This document shows, in pieces, positions 20,001 to 28,811 of a stretch of DNA of 64,000 nt; the first letter of the stretch is position 1, and every line of letters starts with the position of its first letter. Source of the stretch: Pseudomonas sp. Leaf48 (GTDB lineage: Bacteria; Pseudomonadota; Gammaproteobacteria; Pseudomonadales; Pseudomonadaceae); NCBI RefSeq assembly GCF_001421885.1, contig NZ_LMLH01000004.1:1-64000 (forward strand), written 5' to 3'. The position numbers and the translations under genes were made by a program. Below the pieces are notes generated by a model. The model was not told the DNA's origin. It searched no databases and was given only the letters and a program-made list of their open reading frames with translations.

Positions 20001-20429
20001 ATGGGCCTGCATTTGAAAGAAGGGGCAGACGACGATCTGGCCGAGAACCATGAAATCAACGTCACGCCGTTCATCGACGTGATGCTGGTGCTGTTGATCA
20101 TCTTCATGGTGGCGGCTCCGCTGGCTACTGTGGACATCAAGGTCGATCTGCCCGCGTCCACCGCCAAACCGGCGCCGCGTCCTGAGAAACCGGTGTTCCT
20201 CAGCGTCAAGGCTGACCAGCGCCTGTTCCTCGGCGAAGAGGAAGTGAAGGCTGAAGCCCTCGGCGCCACCCTCGACGCCAGGACTCAAGGCAAAAAAGAC
20301 ACGACGATCTTTTTCCAGGCCGACAAAGGCGTGGATTACGGCGACCTGATGAGCGTGATGGACAACCTGCGTTCCGCCGGCTACCTGAAGGTCGGCCTGG
20401 TTGGACTTGAGACGGCAGCCAAGAAATGA
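20001..20429 (+). CDS. exbD: TonB-system proton channel subunit ExbD
   Basis: A 142-residue protein with one N-terminal transmembrane helix (about residues 21-43). The helix holds the essential proton-carrying aspartate in the VTPFIDVMLVLLIIFMV segment, here Asp25 or nearby. The C-terminal periplasmic domain binds TonB. It lies 6 nt after exbB, and its stop overlaps the tonB start by 4 nt (ATGA), so the three genes are translationally coupled. Confidence 0.96.
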   Translation: MGLHLKEGADDDLAENHEINVTPFIDVMLVLLIIFMVAAPLATVDIKVDLPASTAKPAPRPEKPVFLSVKADQRLFLGEEEVKAEALGATLDARTQGKKDTTIFFQADKGVDYGDLMSVMDNLRSAGYLKVGLVGLETAAKK

Positions 20430-21175
20430 TCACGACGCGCCATAAGCTGACGCGTTACAGCGGTAGCCTGGCCGTGGTGCTGGGCGTTCACGCGCTGGCC
20501 ATCGCGCTGGCGCTGAACTGGTCTGCCCGCCCGCCCATCGAGTTGCCCCCACAGGCAATGATGGTCGAATTGGCGCCGGTTCCTGCCCCACCACCGCCTG
20601 CTCCGCCGAAGGTCGTCACACCGCCACAGCCCCCGGCTCCGGTTGAAGAACTGCCGATTCCGAAGCTTGCCGAAGCGCCGAAAGCTGAAATTGCCGTGCC
20701 CAAGCCGGTCAAACCCAAGCCAAAGCCGCAACCGCCCAAGCCGGTAGAAAAGAAACCTGAGCCACCGAAGGAAAAACCGGCCGAAGAGAAACCTGCCGAA
20801 ACGCAGCAGACTCAGGCACCGACGCAGAAATCCGCGCAGCCGGCACCAGGCCCTTCGCCTGCTCAACTGGCGGCCAAGGCCAGCTGGCAAGGCACGCTGC
20901 TGGCACACCTGCAGAAGTACAAAAAGTACCCTGCAAGTGCCCGGGCGCGGAGCAAGGAAGGCACGAACCGTCTTCGTTTCGTCGTGGATGCTGAAGGTAA
21001 TGTGTTGTCGTTTGAACTGGTAAGCGCCTCTGGCACTGCCGATCTGGACCGGGCCACCCTGGAAATGATCCGCCGCGCCCAGCCGCTGCCCAAGCCACCG
21101 GCCGACATGCTGAACAACGGTTCCATCGAAATCGTTGCACCTTTTGTTTATTCGCTGGAAAAACACCGGCGGTAA
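20426..21175 (+). CDS. tonB: Energy-transducing TonB protein
   Basis: A 249-residue protein with an N-terminal membrane anchor (about 10-32) containing the His-bearing VVLGVHALAIALAL helix that contacts ExbB-ExbD. A long Pro/Lys/Glu-rich rigid spacer (about 45-145) spans the periplasm. The C-terminal TonB domain (about 165-249) has the YPASARARSKEGTNRLRFVVD segment. It transmits energy to outer-membrane siderophore or nutrient receptors. No receptor gene is adjacent. Confidence 0.95.
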   Translation: MITTRHKLTRYSGSLAVVLGVHALAIALALNWSARPPIELPPQAMMVELAPVPAPPPPAPPKVVTPPQPPAPVEELPIPKLAEAPKAEIAVPKPVKPKPKPQPPKPVEKKPEPPKEKPAEEKPAETQQTQAPTQKSAQPAPGPSPAQLAAKASWQGTLLAHLQKYKKYPASARARSKEGTNRLRFVVDAEGNVLSFELVSASGTADLDRATLEMIRRAQPLPKPPADMLNNGSIEIVAPFVYSLEKHRR

Positions 21176-21190
21176 AGTACCGCCGAACCA

Positions 21191-21291
21191 CTGTAGGAGC
21201 GAGCCTGCTCGCGATGGTCGTCAACGATAACGCGGCGAGCCTGACACCCCACGGCGGTCTCAGGTTCTTCGCGAGCGAGCTTGCTCCTGCA
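21191..21291. repeat. REP element, degenerate pair
   Basis: Left arm CTGTAGGAGCGAGCCTGCTC and right arm GAGCGAGCTTGCTCCTGCA are imperfect inverted copies of the REP consensus. It sits between tonB and oxyR, which are on the same strand. Confidence 0.75.
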
Positions 21292-21365
21292 CGCACCCAG
21301 TCTGATAACGTGCGTCTATCGATTGCAGCCGGTATGCTTGGCCCGCAACCACACGGACGCTTGCT

Positions 21366-22295
21366 ATGACCCTCACAGAATTACGCTACATCGTTACCCT
21401 CGCCCAAGAGCAGCATTTCGGCCACGCGGCCGAGCGTTGCCACGTCAGCCAGCCGACCCTGTCGGTGGGCGTGAAAAAGCTTGAAGACGAACTCGGTGTG
21501 CTGATTTTCGAGCGCAGCAAGAGCGCCGTGCGCCTGACCCCGGTCGGCGAAGGCATTGTTGCCCAGGCGCAAAAAGTCCTGGAACAGGCCCAGGGCATCC
21601 GCGAACTGGCCCAGGCCGGCAAGAACCAGCTGACCGCGCCACTGAAAGTCGGCGCGATCTACACCGTCGGCCCGTACCTGTTCCCGCACCTGATTCCGCA
21701 ACTGCACCGGGTCGCCCCGCAGATGCCGTTGTACATCGAAGAAAACTTCACCCACGTGCTGCGCGACAAACTGCGCAACGGCGAACTCGACGCGATCATC
21801 ATCGCCCTGCCGTTCAACGAAGCCGACGTGCTGACGCTGCAGCTCTACGACGAGCCGTTCTACGTGCTGATGCCAGCCCAGCACCCGTGGACGCAGAAAG
21901 AGTCCATTGACGCCAGCCTGCTCAACGACAAGAGCCTGCTGTTGCTAGGTGAAGGTCACTGCTTCCGCGATCAGGTGCTCGAAGCCTGCCCGACCTTGAC
22001 CAAGGGCAACGACGGCGCCAGGCACACCACAGTCGAATCCAGCTCCCTGGAAACCATCCGCCACATGGTCGCCTCCGGCCTGGGCATCTCGATCCTGCCG
22101 TTGTCGGCGGTCGACAGCCATCACTACGCCCCTGGCGTGATCGAAGTGCGCCCGCTTTCCGCACCGGTGCCCTACCGCACCGTGGCCATCGCCTGGCGCG
22201 CGAGCTTTCCCCGGCCCAAGGCCATCGAAATCCTCGCCGACTCCATTCGCCTGTGTTCCGTGGCCAAGCCAGCGGCACAGGTCGCTGCGGGTTAA
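21366..22295 (+). CDS. oxyR: Hydrogen peroxide-sensing LysR regulator OxyR
   Basis: A 309-residue LysR-type regulator. It has the N-terminal winged helix (about 1-60, RYIVTLAQEQHFGHAAERCHVSQPTLS) and a substrate-type sensor domain. The redox cysteines are exactly at 199 (GEGHCFRD) and 208 (LEACP), which form a disulfide on oxidation and switch on catalase and alkyl hydroperoxide reductase genes. recG follows by 9 nt, a conserved oxyR-recG unit in pseudomonads. Confidence 0.97.
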   Translation: MTLTELRYIVTLAQEQHFGHAAERCHVSQPTLSVGVKKLEDELGVLIFERSKSAVRLTPVGEGIVAQAQKVLEQAQGIRELAQAGKNQLTAPLKVGAIYTVGPYLFPHLIPQLHRVAPQMPLYIEENFTHVLRDKLRNGELDAIIIALPFNEADVLTLQLYDEPFYVLMPAQHPWTQKESIDASLLNDKSLLLLGEGHCFRDQVLEACPTLTKGNDGARHTTVESSSLETIRHMVASGLGISILPLSAVDSHHYAPGVIEVRPLSAPVPYRTVAIAWRASFPRPKAIEILADSIRLCSVAKPAAQVAAG

Positions 22296-22304
22296 GTCAC
22301 GGCC

Positions 22305-24380
22305 ATGAGCGAGTTGTCGCAAGTGTCGGTGACGGCACTCAAGGGTGTCGGCGAAGCCATGGCCGAAAAGCTGGGCAAGGTCGGCCTGGAAAACCTCCAG
22401 GACGTGCTGTTTCACTTGCCGCTGCGCTATCAGGATCGCACCCGCGTGGTGCCCATCGGCGCGCTGAGGCCCGGTCAGGATGCGGTCATCGAAGGCACCG
22501 TCAGCGGTGCCGATGTGGTCATGGGTCGTCGTCGCAGCCTGGTTGTCCGGCTGCAAGATGGCACCGGCGGATTGAGCCTGCGCTTCTACCATTTCAGCAA
22601 CGCGCAGAAAGAAGGCCTCAAGCGCGGCACGCGGATTCGCTGTTATGGCGAAGCGCGGCCCGGCGCCTCGGGGCTGGAGATCTACCACCCGGAATACCGC
22701 GCCATCACCGGCGACGAACCACCGCCGGTGGATGAAACCCTGACCCCGGTCTACCCGCTCACCGAAGGCCTTACCCAGCAGCGCCTGCGTCAGTTGTGCA
22801 TGCAGACCCTGACCCTGCTTGGCCCCAGCAGCCTGCCCGACTGGCTGCCGACCGAGCTGGCCCGGGACTATCAACTGGCACCGCTGGCCGATGCGATCCG
22901 CTATTTGCACAACCCGCCCGCCGATGCCGACGTCGATGAACTGGCCCTGGGTCATCACTGGGCCCAGCACCGCCTGGCGTTCGAAGAACTGCTGACCCAT
23001 CAACTGTCGCAACAACGCTTGCGCGAAAGCATGCGCTCCCTGCGTGCGCCGGCCATGCCCAAAGCCACGAAGCTGCCACCCAAATACCTGGCCAACCTCG
23101 GCTTCAGCCCGACGGGCGCCCAGCAACGGGTCGGCAACGAAATCGCCTATGACCTCAGCCAGCACGAGCCAATGCTGCGGCTGATCCAGGGTGACGTCGG
23201 CGCCGGTAAAACGGTGGTCGCTGCCCTCGCCGCGCTCCAGGCTCTGGAGGCTGGCTATCAGGTCGCGCTGATGGCGCCTACCGAGATTCTCGCCGAGCAG
23301 CACTTCATCACCTTCAAGCGCTGGCTCGAACCGCTGGGCATCGAAGTCGCGTGGCTGGCCGGCAAGCTCAAGGGCAAGAATCGTGTCGCCGCGCTGGAGC
23401 AGATCGCCAGCGGCACACCGATGGTGGTCGGCACCCACGCGCTGTTCCAGGACGAAGTGCAGTTCAAGAATCTGGCATTGGTGATCATCGACGAACAGCA
23501 TCGCTTCGGCGTGCAGCAACGCCTGGCCCTGCGGCAGAAAGGCGTCGGCGGACGCATGTGCCCGCATCAGTTGATCATGACCGCCACGCCGATCCCACGG
23601 ACGCTGGCGATGAGCGCCTACGCCGATCTCGACACCTCGATCCTCGACGAATTGCCACCCGGGCGAACCCCGGTGAACACCGTACTGATCACCGACACCC
23701 GCCGCGTCGAAGTCATCGAGCGGGTACGTGGTGCTTGCGCCGAAGGGCGACAGGCCTACTGGGTGTGCACGCTGATCGAAGAGTCCGAAGAACTGACCTG
23801 CCAGGCCGCGCAAAGCACTTACGAAGACCTCACCGCTGCCCTTGGCGAACTGAAGGTCGGGTTGATCCACGGGCGCATGAAGCCTGCGGAAAAAGCTGCG
23901 GTGATGGCCGAGTTCAAGGCCGGTAATCTGCAACTGCTGGTCGCGACCACCGTGATCGAAGTCGGTGTCGACGTACCCAACGCCAGCCTGATGATCATCG
24001 AGAACCCTGAACGCCTGGGTCTCGCACAACTTCACCAATTGCGCGGCCGGGTAGGCCGGGGCAGCGCAGCCAGCCATTGCGTGCTGCTCTACCATCCACC
24101 GCTGTCGCAGATCGGCCGCCAGCGCCTGGGCATCATGCGTGAAACCAACGACGGCTTTGTCATCGCGGAAAAGGATCTGGAACTGCGTGGCCCTGGCGAA
24201 ATGCTCGGCACCCGTCAAACCGGCCTGCTGCAATTCAAGGTCGCCGACCTGATGCGTGACGCCGACCTGCTGCCCGCCGTACGTGATGCCGCCCAAGCCT
24301 TGCTCGAACGCTGGCCAACCCACGTCAGCCCGTTACTAGACCGCTGGTTGCGCCATGGCCAGCAATACGGTCAAGTGTGA
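22305..24380 (+). CDS. recG: ATP-dependent DNA helicase RecG
   Basis: A 691-residue superfamily 2 helicase that regresses stalled replication forks and branch-migrates Holliday junctions. It has an N-terminal wedge/OB domain (about 1-170), Walker A GDVGAGKT, the DEQH box IIDEQHRFG, motif III TATPIPRT and the C-terminal helicase motifs (VGVDVPNAS, QLRGRVGRG). Length is normal for the family. It is coupled to oxyR, with a short gap and a weak ribosome binding site. Confidence 0.96.
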   Translation: MSELSQVSVTALKGVGEAMAEKLGKVGLENLQDVLFHLPLRYQDRTRVVPIGALRPGQDAVIEGTVSGADVVMGRRRSLVVRLQDGTGGLSLRFYHFSNAQKEGLKRGTRIRCYGEARPGASGLEIYHPEYRAITGDEPPPVDETLTPVYPLTEGLTQQRLRQLCMQTLTLLGPSSLPDWLPTELARDYQLAPLADAIRYLHNPPADADVDELALGHHWAQHRLAFEELLTHQLSQQRLRESMRSLRAPAMPKATKLPPKYLANLGFSPTGAQQRVGNEIAYDLSQHEPMLRLIQGDVGAGKTVVAALAALQALEAGYQVALMAPTEILAEQHFITFKRWLEPLGIEVAWLAGKLKGKNRVAALEQIASGTPMVVGTHALFQDEVQFKNLALVIIDEQHRFGVQQRLALRQKGVGGRMCPHQLIMTATPIPRTLAMSAYADLDTSILDELPPGRTPVNTVLITDTRRVEVIERVRGACAEGRQAYWVCTLIEESEELTCQAAQSTYEDLTAALGELKVGLIHGRMKPAEKAAVMAEFKAGNLQLLVATTVIEVGVDVPNASLMIIENPERLGLAQLHQLRGRVGRGSAASHCVLLYHPPLSQIGRQRLGIMRETNDGFVIAEKDLELRGPGEMLGTRQTGLLQFKVADLMRDADLLPAVRDAAQALLERWPTHVSPLLDRWLRHGQQYGQV

Positions 24381-24458
24381 TCCCCGTCGCAGTTTGTGAC
24401 GCATCGCCCCAAGCAAGCTGGTTATACTTGCGCAATTGATTTGGTACGGATACGGAAC

Positions 24459-25859
24459 ATGACCGAAGTTGCCTTCGCACCCGACACCCCGCACGCTCCG
24501 TCGGTTATTCGGCTGATGCTTGGCAAATTGGGCATTACTTACGAAGAAGTGCTGGACCATCACGGCCTTAACCCTGCGCGCAAGATCCAGGCCGTCCTGC
24601 TTGATGACGCCGTCGGCGCATTGATGGTGTTGTTCCCCCAGAGCCAGTTGCTGGACCTCAATCGCCTCACCGAACTCACCGGTCGCCGCCTTACGGGCGT
24701 GCCGGGCGAACGCTTGGCAAAAATGCTCGGCAAGCACAACCTGAGCCTGCTGCCCGGTCTGCCGGCACTGACCACTTCGCCGTGCCTGTACGAAGAATGC
24801 CTGCTGCGCGAGCCGAAGTTGCTGATCAACTCTGGCGAGCCGGGCGTCCTGCTGGAAATCGCCAGCGAAGACTTCAAGACCATGCTGACCAAGGCAAGCG
24901 CCGCCAACTTCGGCGAAACCCTGAGCAGCATCCGCCCGAACCTTGACCGACCCGACGATGACCGCGAGGAAATCACCCAGGCTGTTCAAGCGTTCACCGC
25001 ACGACGCATCCAGCAGCGCCTGGAAGCCACCATCGAAATTCCGCCACTTGCCGAAACCGCGCAAAAGATCATCAAGCTGCGCGTAGACCCGAACGCCACC
25101 ATCGACGACATTACCGGTGTGGTCGAGACCGACCCTGCGCTGGCGGCACAGGTTGTGAGCTGGGCGGCATCGCCCTACTACGCCTCACCCGGCAAGATTC
25201 GCTCGGTAGAAGACGCCATCGTGCGCGTGCTGGGCTTCGATCTGGTGATCAACCTGGCGCTGGGCCTGGCCTTGGGCAAAACCCTGAGCCTGCCCAAGGA
25301 CCACCCGCAACACAGCACGCCGTACTGGCAGCAATCGATCTACACCGCCGCCGTCATCGAAGGCCTGACCCGTGCCATGCCACGCGCCCAGCGCCCGGAA
25401 GCCGGCCTGACCTACCTTGCCGGCCTGCTGCATAACTTCGGCTACCTGCTGCTGGCTCATGTGTTCCCGCCGCATTTTTCGCTGATCTGCCGCCACCTGG
25501 AGGTCAACCCGCATCTGTGCCACAGCTTCGTGGAACAACACCTGCTGGGCATCAGCCGTGAACAGATCGGCTCGTGGCTGATGCGCTACTGGGACATGCC
25601 CGAAGAACTGGCCACCGCGCTGCGCTTCCAGCACGACCCGCACTACGACGGTGAACACGCCGAGTACCCGAACCTGGTGTGCCTGTCCGTGCGCCTGCTG
25701 CGCAGCCGGGGCATTGGTTCCGGCCCGGATGAAGACATTCCTGAGGCGTTACTGGAACGAGTCGGTTTGACCCGCGATAAAGCCAATGATGTAGTCAGCA
25801 AAGTGCTCGAGGCTGAAGTGCTGTTACGGGAGCTGGCGTCGCAATTCAGCCAGACTTGA
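24459..25859 (+). CDS. YbaK-like plus HDOD domain signalling protein
   Basis: A 466-residue two-domain protein. The N-terminal part (about 15-150) resembles YbaK/prolyl-tRNA editing domains, and the C-terminal part (about 205-400) is an HDOD domain, an HD-related fold usually found in signal transduction. HDOD hallmarks include the IPPLAETAQKIIKLRVDP start, ETDPALAAQVVSWA and AGLLHNFGYLLLAHVFP. The catalytic HD pair is altered (LLHNFG), as is usual for HDOD. The start at 24459 has ACGGATACGGAAC in front. The partner is unknown. Confidence 0.85.
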   Translation: MTEVAFAPDTPHAPSVIRLMLGKLGITYEEVLDHHGLNPARKIQAVLLDDAVGALMVLFPQSQLLDLNRLTELTGRRLTGVPGERLAKMLGKHNLSLLPGLPALTTSPCLYEECLLREPKLLINSGEPGVLLEIASEDFKTMLTKASAANFGETLSSIRPNLDRPDDDREEITQAVQAFTARRIQQRLEATIEIPPLAETAQKIIKLRVDPNATIDDITGVVETDPALAAQVVSWAASPYYASPGKIRSVEDAIVRVLGFDLVINLALGLALGKTLSLPKDHPQHSTPYWQQSIYTAAVIEGLTRAMPRAQRPEAGLTYLAGLLHNFGYLLLAHVFPPHFSLICRHLEVNPHLCHSFVEQHLLGISREQIGSWLMRYWDMPEELATALRFQHDPHYDGEHAEYPNLVCLSVRLLRSRGIGSGPDEDIPEALLERVGLTRDKANDVVSKVLEAEVLLRELASQFSQT

Positions 25860-25904
25860 AAAACCCTCAATTGATAGTTCAGTACGGGACTGCTTGAAAC
25901 CCAT

Positions 25905-25949
25905 AGTAAGTGTTCGTGCTTAGAGACTCCTTCATCACGAACACTTACT
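25905..25949. repeat. 14-bp perfect inverted repeat downstream of the HDOD gene
   Basis: AGTAAGTGTTCGTG (25905-25918) and CACGAACACTTACT (25936-25949) form a perfect stem with a 17-nt loop. It lies in the 163-nt gap between the convergent HDOD and delta-60 genes. There is no T-run, so it is not a standard intrinsic terminator. Confidence 0.7.
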
Positions 25950-26022
25950 TGTCTAGCGTTGAGCGGCACAAAACGCCTCAAGCCGACAACAGAATTGCAC
26001 TCACTCAACTACCTTCACTGGT

Positions 26023-27342
26023 TCATACTAAATAACGAAACACAGACCCTCTCGTTGTACCCCCGCCTTCCATCTGTGTTTCACTAACATACATATAATC
26101 ATCCGACTTCAACGCTGCATCTCGAAAAGTATGGTTTCCTCCAACATCTGGACTTGGGTACTCAACCCAACCCTTGTCAGCGTACTTAAGATCAACATCT
26201 CCATTTGGAAGCAGGCGCGCTGTAATAGATGATCTCAATTCGCCCAAATCCTCGCCGCCCTGACCGGCAATAATCAGGTTGCTATCCGATTGCACCATAC
26301 TTGTCCGCCACAACACGCCTGAGTCCAGGAATTTGGAGACCAACGGCGTTCCGCCGTTGAACAGCAAATTATAGCTTCCTTTTGGAGTTAGATGGACAAC
26401 CAAGCCTCCGATCTGGTTATCCATTACATAGCCAGCCCCAATCAAACTATTATCGGACTTTACTGTGAAAGAACTTAGACGCACCAGCCTGTCATCGAGT
26501 GAAATCAAAACGGTACCGTTGTTTCTTTCGCCAAAACTTCTATCCAGATTTCCTAGCCGGTCATAGCGATTAAAATAACCTCCCAACTTCAAATCTTTGC
26601 GATAGTTACCACAAACTACCAGGTAATCATCCTGGAAACGCACGGCCATCACATTGGTCCAATCAAGGCCGTCCGGCAAATTGACCAGTAAATATCCTTT
26701 ACAATTAAATGTGATGTCCAGGTTTCCCGTGGAGTCCAACTGAATCACGATACCTCGCGGAAACGGTGTTCCCTCAACACTGACCACGCTGCCTATGACA
26801 ATTTTTCCATCCTGCTGTGTGGCAGAAATCGCACCATTGCCACCATCGTTATCCATGATGTCAGTTGGCGCTTGATCAGATGATAGTAAAGTTGCCCCCT
26901 TAACAAGATCATCAACGTCGATAAGCGTTAAGCCCGGTGTTGAAGCTGCACCGTATGTCGGATCTAGCGAGCCATCTGCCTGGAATTTGGCAACAGCCAG
27001 AGACAGTCCTTTTTCGGTTGACGCAGTACCTGCAATCAACCAGCCCCCGCTTGTTAGCAAAAGCACGGTATTCGGGTAAAAAGTGAGCGACTGAGAAAAA
27101 GATATATCTTTTATTCCCCCACTACCGAATACAGGATCAAGGCTCCCATCTTCCTTAAATACAGCCAAACCTAAAGCTACATCGTCGAATGGCGGATATA
27201 CCAAGGTTACAAGCACCCTCTTATCCGGAAGAATAGTAACGGTCCTATTGAGTCCTTCGCTACCTGGAAGCGGAAAGAAGGCAAATCCTCGTTGACCAAA
27301 ACCAGGATCGATAGTGCCTGGTGCACGCGTAGTTTGAGTCAT
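26023..27342 (-). CDS. Delta-60 repeat (putative beta-propeller) protein
   Basis: A 439-residue protein built of about seven repeats of 55-65 residues. Each ends in the delta-60 signature, for example IDPGFGQRG, LDPVFGSGG, LDPTYGAAS, LDITFNCKG, LDRSFGERN and VDLKYADKG. Such repeats are predicted to form beta-propellers, and the function is unknown. The ATG at 27342 has AGGGA 8 nt upstream; a longer reading would add a hydrophobic but unlikely leader. No signal peptide follows the chosen start. Codon use and base composition are more AT-rich than the flanking core genes, which suggests transfer. Confidence 0.8.
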   Translation of the reverse strand: MTQTTRAPGTIDPGFGQRGFAFFPLPGSEGLNRTVTILPDKRVLVTLVYPPFDDVALGLAVFKEDGSLDPVFGSGGIKDISFSQSLTFYPNTVLLLTSGGWLIAGTASTEKGLSLAVAKFQADGSLDPTYGAASTPGLTLIDVDDLVKGATLLSSDQAPTDIMDNDGGNGAISATQQDGKIVIGSVVSVEGTPFPRGIVIQLDSTGNLDITFNCKGYLLVNLPDGLDWTNVMAVRFQDDYLVVCGNYRKDLKLGGYFNRYDRLGNLDRSFGERNNGTVLISLDDRLVRLSSFTVKSDNSLIGAGYVMDNQIGGLVVHLTPKGSYNLLFNGGTPLVSKFLDSGVLWRTSMVQSDSNLIIAGQGGEDLGELRSSITARLLPNGDVDLKYADKGWVEYPSPDVGGNHTFRDAALKSDDYMYVSETQMEGGGTTRGSVFRYLV

Positions 27343-27586
27343 GATTATGTTCCCTGTAATCGACTGAGTTAAAAACCAACAGTCGAAGTGAAACACACCA
27401 CTCAAGCTAACGTAACTGTCAGAAATTACAGTTGTTAAAAAGCCTTTCAAATACAGGTGCTGAGGCTGTATTTCAGCATATTGAAGACTTGTTCGAAGTT
27501 TCCCTAAAAGCGCCGCGGGCGAGCCCCACTCCAGTAGGAAAAAGATTCGCCCACGATAGATTCAACCCCGGTCTATCTCAGAAACC

Positions 27587-27970
27587 TCAAACCCTCGCCT
27601 TTGCCTTCTTCGGTTTCAAATACTTGGTCAACCCCTGGAACCAGATCACCAGTGCCGGGTTGCCCTTGATCTGAATCGACTTGTCCTGAATCCCGGTCAT
27701 GAACGCCAATTGCTTGTTCTTCGCCTGCATCGTGGCAAAGCCATAGGCGGCATCTTTAAAGGCAATCGCAAATGCAGGCTCGGCATGCACACCCGATTGG
27801 CTGGTAATGCGCTGGTCCTTCACGCGGAAATGCCGCGCTACTGTCCCGTCCAGGGTCTGCAACTGAAACACCAGGTCCTTGTCACCCAACTGCTGCTGAA
27901 ACGCCGGATTGGTCCGGCTGGCCTTGCCCATCAACAAACCCAGCATCCATAGCAGAAAACGAAACTTCAT
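27587..27970 (-). CDS. SCP2-like small protein
   Basis: A 127-residue protein with a hydrophobic N-terminus (MKFRFLLWMLGLLMGKA, possible membrane anchor). It is followed by a segment like the SCP2 sterol/lipid-binding fold: VARHFRVKDQRITSQSGVH, then AFAIAFKDA, LAFMTGIQDKSIQIKGNPALVIWF. It may bind a lipid, but this is inferred from the pattern only. The ATG at 27970 has GAGG 8 nt upstream, whereas the GTG two codons earlier is too close to that site. It lies between accessory genes but is itself conserved in pseudomonads near hupB. Confidence 0.7.
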   Translation of the reverse strand: MKFRFLLWMLGLLMGKASRTNPAFQQQLGDKDLVFQLQTLDGTVARHFRVKDQRITSQSGVHAEPAFAIAFKDAAYGFATMQAKNKQLAFMTGIQDKSIQIKGNPALVIWFQGLTKYLKPKKAKARV

Positions 27971-28146
27971 GCGCACAGCCTCGAAAGAAAAATGAACGGC
28001 GGGGGCAGTGTAACGGCAAAAACAAAGAACACCACTATCTGCATTATTTAGCAGGAGATGTTGTCGTTTTTGACGCTGATGACTACCAAGTCATTAACGA
28101 AGGTTGGTACATGAGAGGTGTCGCGAGGCTGTGCTTTCCTACTCGC

Positions 28147-28515
28147 TCACGCATTTTCAGAAACACCGGTATTGTCCAGAACCCGATTCACTGCCAACTG
28201 ACCCAGCATGATGATTTGTTGAAGCGCCAGCATTGTTTTGCGGTGTGAGCCCTCCAGAACCCCGACAAAATCACCCGCCATCACCCTCGCCGATTCCAGC
28301 GACTCAGACGCGTGCGCCAACAACGTTTCGTTATTGATGTCAGGCGCAATCGTAAAAATCGAGCCGGGTATGATCTGCGTCTTAACGGGAACGGGATTGA
28401 GGTAATAGTTCAGCGCACGGTCAGCAGCATCGTGCAGTTTTCTCGAAGTAGCGCAGACATACGGGGAAATGCTGTCGGCTTCTGATTCAGAAGGTATGTC
28501 GGTGATACTGACCAT
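28147..28515 (-). CDS. DUF6124 family protein
   Basis: A 122-residue acidic protein matching a pattern repeated in many copies across fluorescent Pseudomonas genomes: SRKLHDAADRALNYYL near the N-terminus, then IFTIAPDINNETLLAHASESL, and VGVLEGSHRKTMLALQQIIMLGQLAVNRVLD near the C-terminus. I assign it to DUF6124 from recall. Function is unknown. No signal or membrane segment is seen. The ATG at 28515 is preceded by CGGAA. It stands alone on its transcript. Confidence 0.75.
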   Translation of the reverse strand: MVSITDIPSESEADSISPYVCATSRKLHDAADRALNYYLNPVPVKTQIIPGSIFTIAPDINNETLLAHASESLESARVMAGDFVGVLEGSHRKTMLALQQIIMLGQLAVNRVLDNTGVSENA

Positions 28516-28673
28516 AGTGATTCCGTCATGAAAGAGTGGAGCTATCACGCTAACCCTCACACTTCCGAAGGCCAACCCTAAAAAAGCGTCGGATGATTCG
28601 TCGATTTTCTGAGGCTTTTCATCATGGGTGGACGTTTTCTTACAAATATTAAACGCAGCTCAACACCCGCCTG

Positions 28674-28721
28674 CCAATTCCAATTCCAATTCCAATTCCA
28701 ATTCCAATTCCAATTCCAATT
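28674..28721. repeat. (CCAATT)8 microsatellite
   Basis: Eight perfect tandem copies of the hexamer CCAATT lie in the 296-nt gap between the DUF6124 gene and the LRR gene. The tract is about 160 nt upstream of the DUF6124 start and about 90 nt downstream of the LRR stop. A hexamer run can change copy number by slippage. Confidence 0.98.
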
Positions 28722-28811
28722 TTATGAGCCGGGCGCGGAAAACGCTGTCGCGTTCCTACGCACGGCTTATGTCAGGTAACTTCACCTGATAGCCATAAGA
28801 CAGGCTGGCCG

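Noticed and set aside
21945..24323. 792-codon open frame on the minus strand, opposite oxyR and recG
   Set aside because: It mirrors two well-recognised genes, has no ribosome binding site and yields a composition-biased sequence (Gln, His, Arg, Val). It is a shadow frame of GC-rich coding DNA.
28674..28721. CRISPR-like repetition
   Set aside because: The unit is a 6-bp simple hexamer with no spacers and no cas genes; it is a microsatellite.
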